This document shows, in pieces, positions 31,817 through 37,454 of a stretch of DNA of 37,454 bases; position 1 is the stretch's first letter, and each line of letters begins with the position of its first letter. Both the position numbers and the translations under genes were made by a program. The DNA lies in assembly GCA_900102115.1 (NCBI GenBank), contig FNAW01000013.1:1-37454 (forward strand), read 5' to 3'. The stretch comes from Blastococcus fimeti. Lineage in GTDB: Bacteria; Actinomycetota; Actinomycetes; Mycobacteriales; Geodermatophilaceae. The notes beneath the pieces were generated by a model. It saw nothing but the letters and a program-made list of their open reading frames with translations. It made no database searches and was not told the origin of the DNA.

Positions 31817-31851
31817 CGAGGGGCGCCGGACGGTAGGTCCGACGCCCCTCG
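31817..31851 (-). terminator. Terminator hairpin after rplI
   Basis: CGAGGGGCG-C-CGGAC pairs with GTCCG-A-CGCCCCTCG: 14 of 15 positions pair around a 5-nt loop. It lies 35 bp downstream of the rplI stop on the minus strand, and so ends the rpsF-ssb-rpsR-rplI transcript before dnaB. Confidence 0.75.
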
Positions 31852-31885
31852 GGACGTGCACGCGCCCAGGGCGCGCTCAGGCGGT

Positions 31886-32341
31886 TCAGCCGGCGACGAC
31901 GTCGATCGCCAGGGTGGTGCTGACCTCGGGGTGCACCCGCACGGTGACGGTGTGCTGGCCCGTGGTCTTGATGCTGCTGGGCAGCTCGATCCGGCGACGG
32001 TCGAGCTCCGGGCCGCCGGCGGCGGTGACCGCAGCGGCGACGTCGGCGGTGGTGACGCGACCGAAGAGACGGCCACCGTCACCGGCGCGAGCCGGCACGC
32101 GGACCTTCAGGCCGGCCAGCTGGCCGGCCTGGGCCTGCGCCTCCTCGAGCGAGCGCACCTCACGGGAGGCACGCGCCCGGCGGAGCGACTCGATCTGCTT
32201 CTCGGCACCCCGGGTGGCCTTGATGGCCAGCCCGCGGGGCAGGAGGTAGTTGCGGCCGTAGCCGCCCTTGACCTCGACGGTGTCGCCGGAGGAACCGAGA
32301 CCGGTGACCTCCTGCGTGAGGATCAGCTTCAGAGTGCTCAT
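31886..32341 (-). CDS. rplI: 50S ribosomal protein L9
   Basis: 151 residues. The N-terminal domain MSTLKLILTQEVTGLGSSGDTVEVKGGYGRNYLLPRGLA carries the L9 signature, then the long connecting helix and a C-terminal domain with LFGRVTTADVAAAV and RRIELPSSIKTTGQHTVTVRVHPEV. Normal length. Last gene of the rpsF-ssb-rpsR-rplI operon; 2 bp after rpsR. Confidence 0.97.
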   Translation of the reverse strand: MSTLKLILTQEVTGLGSSGDTVEVKGGYGRNYLLPRGLAIKATRGAEKQIESLRRARASREVRSLEEAQAQAGQLAGLKVRVPARAGDGGRLFGRVTTADVAAAVTAAGGPELDRRRIELPSSIKTTGQHTVTVRVHPEVSTTLAIDVVAG

Positions 32342-32343
32342 GA

Positions 32344-32580
32344 TCAGCGCGCCGTGGAGGTGTAGGGCAGCAGGGCCATCTCGCGGCTGTTCTTCACAGC
32401 GATCGCGACATCACGCTGGTGCTGGCTGCAGTTGCCGCTGACGCGGCGGGCACGGATCTTGCCGCGGTCGGAGATGAACTTCCGCAGCAGCGTCGTGTCC
32501 TTGTAGTCGACGCCGGTCGCCTTGTCCTTGCAGAACTGGCAGACCTTCTTCTTGACCTTGCGAATGGGTGGCTTGGGCAC
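32344..32580 (-). CDS. rpsR: 30S ribosomal protein S18 (Cys-containing form)
   Basis: 78 residues, typical S18: VCQFCKDKATGVDYKDTTLLRKFISDRGKIRARRVSGNCSQHQRDVA. The CxxC (VCQFC) with a third Cys in GNCSQHQ is the zinc-ribbon-type, so-called C+ form. Many actinobacteria have a second, zinc-independent copy elsewhere; none is seen here. Between ssb and rplI. Confidence 0.97.
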   Translation of the reverse strand: MPKPPIRKVKKKVCQFCKDKATGVDYKDTTLLRKFISDRGKIRARRVSGNCSQHQRDVAIAVKNSREMALLPYTSTAR

Positions 32581-32623
32581 CGGAGTACTCCAGAGATCTC
32601 AGAGAGAAAGAGGGATCGAGGGA

Positions 32624-33127
32624 TCAGAAGGGCGGCTCGTCGGAGGGGCCGGCCGGCGTCGACCAGGGGTCGCTCGCACCGCCGCCACCGCCGCCGCTGG
32701 GGCCGCCGAAGCCGCCTCCACCGCCGCTGCCGCCACCGAAGCCGCCGCCGCCACCCTCACCGCGGGAGGCCTTGGTGACCTTCGCGGTGGCGTAGCGCAG
32801 CGAGGGGCCGATCTCGTCGACCTCCAGCTCGATGACGGTGCGCTTCTCGCCTTCCTTCGTGTCGAACGAGCGCTGCTTGAGCCGCCCGCTGACGATGACC
32901 CGCGAACCGCGGGTGAGGGACTCGGCGACGTTCTCGGCCACCTGGCGCCACACGTTGCACCGGAGGAACAGCGCTTCGCCGTCCTTCCACTCCTGCGACT
33001 GGCGGTCGAAGGTGCGCGGCGTCGAGGCCACGGTGAAGTTGGCGACGGCAGCACCCGACGGCGTGAACCGCAGCTCGGGGTCCGACGTCAGGTTGCCGAT
33101 GACGGTGATGACGGTTTCGCCGGCCAT
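32624..33127 (-). CDS. ssb: Single-stranded DNA-binding protein
   Basis: 167 residues. OB fold from residue 1 to about 110: TVITVIGNLTSDPELRFTPSGAAVANFTVAS, FLRCNVWRQVAENVAESLTRGSRVIVSGRLKQRSF, and VIELEVDEIGPSLRYATAKV. A Gly-rich linker (GGGGGFGGGSGGGGGFGG) leads to the acidic C-terminal tip SDEPPF that binds partner proteins. ATG at 33127, 3 bp from the rpsF stop. Likely the main replication SSB, as it sits in the ribosomal operon. Confidence 0.97.
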   Translation of the reverse strand: MAGETVITVIGNLTSDPELRFTPSGAAVANFTVASTPRTFDRQSQEWKDGEALFLRCNVWRQVAENVAESLTRGSRVIVSGRLKQRSFDTKEGEKRTVIELEVDEIGPSLRYATAKVTKASRGEGGGGGFGGGSGGGGGFGGPSGGGGGGASDPWSTPAGPSDEPPF

Positions 33128-33129
33128 GC

Positions 33130-33417
33130 TCAGTGAGCCTCGGGGCGCATCAGCTTCGTACGGAGCACCGACTCGTTGAGGTTCAGCTGCCGGTCCAGCT
33201 CCTGGACGGCGGCCGGCTCGGCCTGGATGTCGATGATCGCGTAGATGCCCTCGGGCTTCTTGTTGATCTCGTAGGCCATCCGGCGACGACCCCAGATCTC
33301 GGTCTTGACGGTGCCACCGGAGTTGGTGACGACGGTCAGGAACCGGTCGAGCGAGGGCGCGATGGTGCGCTCCTCGAGATCGGGGTCGAGGATGATCATC
33401 AGTTCGTAATTGCGCAC
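33130..33417 (-). CDS. rpsF: 30S ribosomal protein S6
   Basis: 95 residues when started at the GTG at 33417 (VRNYELMIILDPDLEE), the S6 family start; the in-frame start at 33480 would add a non-conserved leader. Conserved parts are GGTVKTEIWGRRRMAYEINKKPEGIYAIIDIQAEP and LDRQLNLNESVLRTKLMR. A GAGGAGG ribosome site lies upstream. First gene of the operon; the region 33418-33635 upstream holds its promoter and a DnaA-box-like site. Confidence 0.97.
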   Translation of the reverse strand: MRNYELMIILDPDLEERTIAPSLDRFLTVVTNSGGTVKTEIWGRRRMAYEINKKPEGIYAIIDIQAEPAAVQELDRQLNLNESVLRTKLMRPEAH

Positions 33418-33587
33418 GGAGAACCCCACCTCCTCTGGTCTCGGCGGCTGCAGGGAATCTGCAGCAGGAGGGTTGTGCATGCGTTGCGCGTCCCGACGAG
33501 CTCGTGGAGTGCCGGAACGCGCGGGCCCAGGCTACCAGTGACCCGCGGTGCGCCCCGGTGTCGTCCACAGGGAGCCCGGGAACGGCA

Positions 33588-33621
33588 GCGGCCGCCGGCC
33601 CCCTGGGGGGACGGCGGCCGC
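33588..33621 (-). terminator. GC-rich hairpin after the surface-protein gene
   Basis: GCGGCCGCCG (33588-33597) pairs perfectly with CGGCGGCCGC (33612-33621); the loop itself can fold (CCCCC/GGGGG). It lies 15 bp after the stop of the minus-strand surface-protein gene. Confidence 0.65.
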
Positions 33622-33635
33622 GTGCTCGGCAGGGA

Positions 33636-34673
33636 TCAGCGGGAGGCGCGCGAGGCCTGGTGGGTGCGGACCAGGGCGGCGCTGGCGGCGGCCAGGGCGA
33701 CCACGGCGGCCAGGGCCGCCGCCGGCAGCGGCGTCGCGGTGGACGCGGCGTCGGCCGTCGTGTCCAGCGCCTCGCCGTCGGCGTCCAGCCCCGACCCGTT
33801 CAGGCCGGCGAGCTGGCCGAAGACCGGGACCGTCGCGCCGTCGTAGCTGCCGGCCAGGCCGCCGGAGCCCGAACCGGTGCCGGCCGAGCCGGTCGCGTTG
33901 CGGGAGGCGAGGAAGCGGGCCGGGTCGAACGCCGCGGCGGCCGAGCCGGTGCCCGGGCGCAGCTGGGCGGCTCCCGCACCGGTCGCGTAGGTGTACTGGC
34001 TGCCCGGGACGCCCTGGACGGCCGGACCGGCCGGCTGCTCGGGAGCTGCCACCGGGGGAGCGGCCGCCACCGGGGCGGGGGTGTTGGGCTGGGCGCTGGG
34101 CGGCGTCGGCAGCAGACCGCCGGCGGGCGGCGACGGGAGGGTCAGCGGCGGGAGCTGCGGCAGGTTGACACCGGGCAGGTTCGGCAGCGGGATCAGCGTG
34201 TTCACCACGAACGGCGTCGGGGCCGGCAGCGGCGGCAGCAGCTTGGTCACCGCGTCGGTGAGGACCGAGGTCAGCGAGGCGTTGCTCTGCAGCTTGTAGG
34301 TGTAGGTGATCGAGCAGGTCAGGCAGGTCCCGGTGAACTTCTCAGCGACCGAGGCGCCCGGGGCGAGCACCCGCTGGCCCGACGGCAGACCGAGGGTCAC
34401 CTCGGTCTTCGCGGTGACGCTCACCAGCGTGGGGAGCAGCCCGCCGCCGCCGACCTGGACGGTCTTGTCCTGGATCTCGTTGACAAAGGTGACCGTGCCG
34501 CCACCGTCCACGGAGACCACCGGGGGCGTCAGGTCGCGGATCGGCACGGTGACGGCGGGGGCGGCGCTGGCGGACGGGGCCAGGACGACCGTGGCGGCTG
34601 CGACGGAGAGCCAGCCGAGGACCGCGACGGCGATACCGCGCCGCGCGTTCCGGTGGATGCGATCCGTTGCCAT
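33636..34673 (-). CDS. Secreted surface protein with cupredoxin-like domain
   Basis: 345 residues from the ATG at 34673 (MATDRIHRNARRG). An N-terminal signal peptide (GIAVAVLGWLSVAAATVVLAPSASAAPA), a beta-rich domain of about 90 residues with a plastocyanin-like pattern (VVSVDGGGTVTFVNEIQDKTVQVG, and a CLTC pair near its end), a Pro/Ala-rich stalk, and a C-terminal helix (PAAALAAVVALAAASAALV) with a short basic tail, as in membrane-anchored surface proteins. No LPxTG is seen. A copper role is not supported because the ligand set is incomplete. Function unknown. Confidence 0.78.
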   Translation of the reverse strand: MATDRIHRNARRGIAVAVLGWLSVAAATVVLAPSASAAPAVTVPIRDLTPPVVSVDGGGTVTFVNEIQDKTVQVGGGGLLPTLVSVTAKTEVTLGLPSGQRVLAPGASVAEKFTGTCLTCSITYTYKLQSNASLTSVLTDAVTKLLPPLPAPTPFVVNTLIPLPNLPGVNLPQLPPLTLPSPPAGGLLPTPPSAQPNTPAPVAAAPPVAAPEQPAGPAVQGVPGSQYTYATGAGAAQLRPGTGSAAAAFDPARFLASRNATGSAGTGSGSGGLAGSYDGATVPVFGQLAGLNGSGLDADGEALDTTADAASTATPLPAAALAAVVALAAASAALVRTHQASRASR

Positions 34674-34779
34674 CTGCGAAGAACCTCCGACTCGTCCTAC
34701 TGCTGGGTAACCCCCGTCACGCTGCATGAACGATGATGTGTGATCCGGGTTACGGCTAAACCTGCACCGGGTCGCGAAC

Positions 34780-34785
34780 TACTGT
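34780..34785 (+). promoter_or_regulatory. Probable -10 box for a leaderless nfo mRNA
   Basis: TACTGT at 34780-34785, about 8 nt before the GTG at 34794, so transcription should begin at or next to the start codon. No clear -35 is visible. This explains the GTG having no properly spaced ribosome site. Confidence 0.4.
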
Positions 34786-34793
34786 CCGGAGGC

Positions 34794-35582
34794 GTGGCCA
34801 ACCACCCGATCGGCGTACACGTGGGCTCCCCGGACGAGGGGCCGCTCGCAGCGGCCGCCGAGATGGACGCCGACGCCGTCCAGCTCTTCCTGACCGACCC
34901 GCAGAGCTACAAGGCGCCGAAGCCCCGTTCCGACGGGGCCGACCTCCGCGCCGCCGACGTCACCGTCGTCGTCCATGCGCCGTACATGCTCAACGTGGCC
35001 TCGACGAACAACCGGATCCGCGTCCCCGGCCGCAAGCTGCTGGCCCAGCACGCCCAGGCGGCCGCCGCGATCGGCGCCCTCGGACTGGTCGTGCACGGCG
35101 GGCACGTGCTGGCCACGGACGACCCGGCTGCCGGCGTCGACAACTGGCGCAAGACCTTCGCCTACCAGGCGAAGGACGGGGGCTTCGCGCTCCCGCTGCT
35201 CATCGAGAACACCGCGGGCGGCGGCAACGCCATGGCCCGCGACCTCGACGCGGTCGCCCGGCTCTGGGAGGCGGTGGGCGAGTTCGGCGCCGGGTTCGTG
35301 CTCGACACCTGCCACGCCTGGGCCGCCGGCTGGGACCTGGGCAGCGTCGTCGACGACGTCCGCGCGATCACCGGCCGGATCGACCTGGTGCACCTGAACA
35401 ACAGCCGCGACCCGGCCGGCTCCAGCCGCGACCGGCACGCACCGCTGGCCGACGGCGAGATCCCGACCGAGCTGCTCCTCGAGGTGGCCCGCGCCGCGGA
35501 CTGCCCCGTGGTCCTCGAGACGCCCGGTGACGCCGCGAGCCACGCCGGCGAGATCGAGCTACTGCGCGCCGCTCTGGGCTGA
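34794..35582 (+). CDS. nfo: Endonuclease IV-type deoxyribonuclease IV
   Basis: 262 residues, AP endonuclease TIM barrel for base-excision repair. Metal-site segments are visible: LVVHGGHVLA (His), LLIENTAGGGNAM (Glu), GFVLDTCHAWAAGWDL (Asp, His), VHLNNSRDPAGSSRDRHAPLADGEI (His, Asp, His) and VVLETPGD (Glu). GTG at 34794 (VANHPIGVHVGSP) matches the family start; a longer in-frame GTG at 34740 is unlikely. Its 3' end overlaps the convergent GT87 gene by 24 bp. Confidence 0.9.
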   Translation: MANHPIGVHVGSPDEGPLAAAAEMDADAVQLFLTDPQSYKAPKPRSDGADLRAADVTVVVHAPYMLNVASTNNRIRVPGRKLLAQHAQAAAAIGALGLVVHGGHVLATDDPAAGVDNWRKTFAYQAKDGGFALPLLIENTAGGGNAMARDLDAVARLWEAVGEFGAGFVLDTCHAWAAGWDLGSVVDDVRAITGRIDLVHLNNSRDPAGSSRDRHAPLADGEIPTELLLEVARAADCPVVLETPGDAASHAGEIELLRAALG

Positions 35583-37040
35583 CCGGCGGCCCAGGACGAC
35601 CACGTCGTCGGCGCGCTGCAACGGACCGCCGGCCGGGTCGTCGACGCCGGGCCAGCTCGTGCGGACGACGTCGCGGTCGGGCCGCAGGACGTCCCGGACC
35701 ACCAGCCCCATGAGGACGACGACGGCGACGTCGCGGAGGCCCACGGCGAGGAAGAACCAGCCCACCTCGATGCCGTTGTTGTCGGCGCCGAGGTAGTGCA
35801 GCATCGTCGCCACCCAGACCAGCACCTCGGTGGCCTGCCACAGCAGCAGCGACCGCCACCGCGGGCGGGCCAGCACGGCGAGCGGCAGCAGCCAGAGCGA
35901 GTACTGCGGGCTCCACACCTTGTTGAGCAGCAGGAACGCCGCGACCAGCAGGAACGCGACCTGCGGCAGCCGCGGCCGCAGGGGTGCGGCGAACGTCAGC
36001 CAGGCAACCCCGAGACCGACCAGGAGCAGCGCGACGGTCACCACCGCGTTGAGCACCGCGGGCGCCTGCCCCTCGGCGAGCGGCCCGTCGAACAGGTCGC
36101 CGCCGGCCAGCCGGCCGAGCATGTTCCAGATCGACTCCGGGTTCGCCCCGCGTTCACGGCTGAATGCGAAGAACCACGACCAGTTCTCCTGCGCGGCCAG
36201 CGCCACCGGCAGGTTGACCGCCGTCCAGGCGAGGATCGCCGCCCCGGCCGTCCTCGCCCACTCGGTGAGCCGGCCCGCCCGGAGGCACAGCAGGAACAGC
36301 GCGCCCAGGATCAGCACCGGGTAGAGCTTGGCGGCGACGCCGAGACCGAGCAGGACGCCGGCCAGCTCCGGCCGGGAACGGGCCCAGGCGAGCATCGCGC
36401 CCGTCGAGAGGGCGACCGCCAGCAGATCCCAGTTGGTGAAGGCGTGCACCACCAGCAGCGGTGACAGACCGATCATGGCCGCGTCCCACGGCCGCCGGCC
36501 CGCCAGGCGGTGGACGGCGCCGACCAGGGCCAGCGCCGTCAGGGCGAGCAGCAGACAGGTGAGCACGTAGTAGCTCTCGACCGGCAGGGCGTCGGGCAGG
36601 AACCCGACGGAGCCGGCCAGGCCGTCGTAGGCCCGCGCCACCTCGGCGGCCAGGGCCATGAACCCGCCGGTGAGGACGGGGTACTCGACCCTCGCATCCA
36701 GGTAGGGCTGCGCGCCGGCATCGAGGCCGTAGGAGCCGAAGAGCGGGACGGCGTCGGAGTAGCAGAGGTGGGTGTACTGGCGTGAGCCGCTCCAGTCGCC
36801 GTCGGCGCACGGCGCCTGCTTCACCCAGGCCAGGCTCAGCGCCAGGACGACGAACAGCAGGCAGACCCGCAGCGGCGTCCAGAACAACGCCCGGCCGGTC
36901 ACCGCGTGCCGGCCCCAGGGGCCGCCGACCACCTCGCTGGCCTGGGCGGCGACCGGATCGGTCCAGGTCGGCACGACCCGGTCCGGAGACGCCGCGGGCC
37001 CGCCCGCGGTAGCGGACGGGCCCGACGGTGTGCTGCTCAC
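35559..37040 (-). CDS. GT87-family membrane mannosyltransferase (DUF2029)
   Basis: 493 residues with about ten membrane helices, polyprenyl-phosphomannose-type glycosyltransferase of the cell envelope. Family-like segments include LDARVEYPVLTGGFMALAA, LVVHAFTNWDLLAVALS, LLGLGVAAKLYPVLILG, NPESIWNMLGRL and LNKVWSPQYSLWLLPL. GTG at 37040 is chosen as the start just before the polar N-terminus; the longer frame is antisense shadow of the ponA repeats. It is 22 bp after the ponA stop, matching the ponA1-Rv0051 neighbourhood of mycobacteria. Acceptor unknown. Confidence 0.85.
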   Translation of the reverse strand: MSSTPSGPSATAGGPAASPDRVVPTWTDPVAAQASEVVGGPWGRHAVTGRALFWTPLRVCLLFVVLALSLAWVKQAPCADGDWSGSRQYTHLCYSDAVPLFGSYGLDAGAQPYLDARVEYPVLTGGFMALAAEVARAYDGLAGSVGFLPDALPVESYYVLTCLLLALTALALVGAVHRLAGRRPWDAAMIGLSPLLVVHAFTNWDLLAVALSTGAMLAWARSRPELAGVLLGLGVAAKLYPVLILGALFLLCLRAGRLTEWARTAGAAILAWTAVNLPVALAAQENWSWFFAFSRERGANPESIWNMLGRLAGGDLFDGPLAEGQAPAVLNAVVTVALLLVGLGVAWLTFAAPLRPRLPQVAFLLVAAFLLLNKVWSPQYSLWLLPLAVLARPRWRSLLLWQATEVLVWVATMLHYLGADNNGIEVGWFFLAVGLRDVAVVVLMGLVVRDVLRPDRDVVRTSWPGVDDPAGGPLQRADDVVVLGRRSAQSGAQ

Positions 37041-37062
37041 CCGGTCAGTGTGCGGGACCGGG

Positions 37063-37454
37063 TCAGCCGTTCCCGGGAGCGACGGGGACCCCCGGTTCAG
37101 CGGGGGCCGGGGCGCCCTGCTGCGGCGGGTTCTGATTGGCCGGCGGGTTCTGGTTGGCCGGCGGGTTCTGATTGGCCGGCGGGTTCTGATTGGCCGGCGG
37201 GACGACCGGGGCCGTGGGCGTGCTCGTCGTCGGGGTGGTCGGCGTCGTGGTCGTCGGAGCGGCCTCGGTGGGCGTCGCCGTCGCGGTCGGCGTCGGCTCC
37301 GCGGTCCGCTCCGGCGTCGGCTCGGGGACACCCTCGCCCGTGTCGCCCTTGATGGACGCCGACGTCGGGAGCTTCTCCTTCGGCGCCCCCTCGAGGACGC
37401 CGTCCATGAACTGCTGCCAGATGGCGCCGGGCAGGCCGGAGCCGTAGATGATCC
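37063..37454 (-). CDS. ponA: Penicillin-binding protein, C-terminal end (5' part beyond window)
   Basis: About 130 C-terminal residues. It reads IIYGSGLPGAIWQQFMDGVLEGAPKEKLP, the typical end of the transpeptidase domain of class A penicillin-binding proteins, then an unstructured tail rich in Pro, Thr and Ala with four copies of NQNPPA. TGA at 37065-37063. The remainder of the gene lies to the right. Cell-wall glycan polymerisation and crosslinking in the periplasm is expected. Confidence 0.88.
   Translation of the reverse strand, partial: IIYGSGLPGAIWQQFMDGVLEGAPKEKLPTSASIKGDTGEGVPEPTPERTAEPTPTATATPTEAAPTTTTPTTPTTSTPTAPVVPPANQNPPANQNPPANQNPPANQNPPQQGAPAPAEPGVPVAPGNG
37127..37198. repeat. 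Four tandem 18-bp repeats in the ponA tail
   Basis: Four adjacent copies of GGGTTCTGATTGGCCGGC (second copy with one A-to-G change), each coding the hexapeptide NQNPPA on the minus strand. Copies are almost identical, so the number probably varies between strains. Confidence 0.9.

Larger units (their letters stand above)
31377..31885. other. 509-bp intergenic region between dnaB and rplI
   Basis: No gene seen. From the dnaB side it holds a LexA-like palindrome (31460-31475), DnaA-box-like sites, a perfect 8-bp-arm inverted repeat GCGGGGAC/GTCCCCGC (31633-31650), an A/T-rich island (about 31697-31717, AAAGTT-CTCCGA-AACTTT then T tract) that stands out from the surrounding GC, and the rplI terminator hairpin. 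The promoter of dnaB must lie here; no convincing -10/-35 pair was identified. Confidence 0.6.

Noticed and set aside
37127..37198. CRISPR-like array
   Set aside because: The units are adjacent with no spacers and code for a peptide repeat.

Overview
The window is chromosomal DNA of a very GC-rich actinobacterium. GC-dominated third codon positions, many GTG starts, 4-nt start/stop overlaps and the rpsF-ssb-rpsR-rplI-dnaB block next to a GT87 membrane protein and a PonA-type penicillin-binding protein are the evidence. This order resembles the ponA1 to dnaB region of mycobacteria, which lies near oriC. The protein set (DUF3626, DUF5996, DUF2804, a toroid protein) is compatible with Geodermatophilaceae, but the family-level placement is inference. 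I see no tRNA, rRNA, CRISPR array or insertion sequence.

Layout, left to right. 1-4.8 kb: a TetR/MMPL exporter pair with a 35-bp palindrome at the TetR start, a YnfA-like small membrane protein, and a DrrA/DrrB-type ABC exporter. 4.8-11.6 kb: an AraC/VOC pair, an alpha/beta hydrolase, an orphan SNF2-like helicase, a putative lipoprotein, a DUF3626 protein and a zinc alcohol dehydrogenase. 11.6-14.1 kb: two back-to-back TPP riboswitches. One leads thiM-thiE-thiD (thiamine salvage), the other leads the alcohol dehydrogenase. 14.2-18.5 kb: a small membrane protein, an NfeD/SPFH pair, DUF5996 and DinB-like proteins. 18.5-22 kb: DNA polymerase IV, an AGPS-like flavoenzyme and a methyltransferase, closely packed. 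22-28.5 kb: a lipid-type locus. A PucR-type regulator, an RBBP9-like hydrolase, a CoA-transferase with inverted domain order and a toroid protein form one chain with 4-nt overlaps. They diverge from a ferredoxin-NADP reductase/fatty-acyl desaturase pair resembling mycobacterial Rv3230c/DesA3. 28.5-37.5 kb: DUF2804, a Cys-rich small protein, dnaB, the rplI-rpsR-ssb-rpsF operon, a secreted cupredoxin-like surface protein, endonuclease IV, a GT87 mannosyltransferase and the 3' end of ponA.

The most striking observations are two. First, the replicative helicase gene dnaB is interrupted by an in-frame TAG exactly in the linker between its N-terminal domain and its ATPase domain, at a position where relatives carry Gln, with an ATG ten codons further on. 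Second, the alcohol dehydrogenase is placed under its own TPP riboswitch, which ties an uncharacterised oxidoreductase to thiamine metabolism. The region upstream of dnaB also carries a LexA-like palindrome and DnaA-box-like sites.
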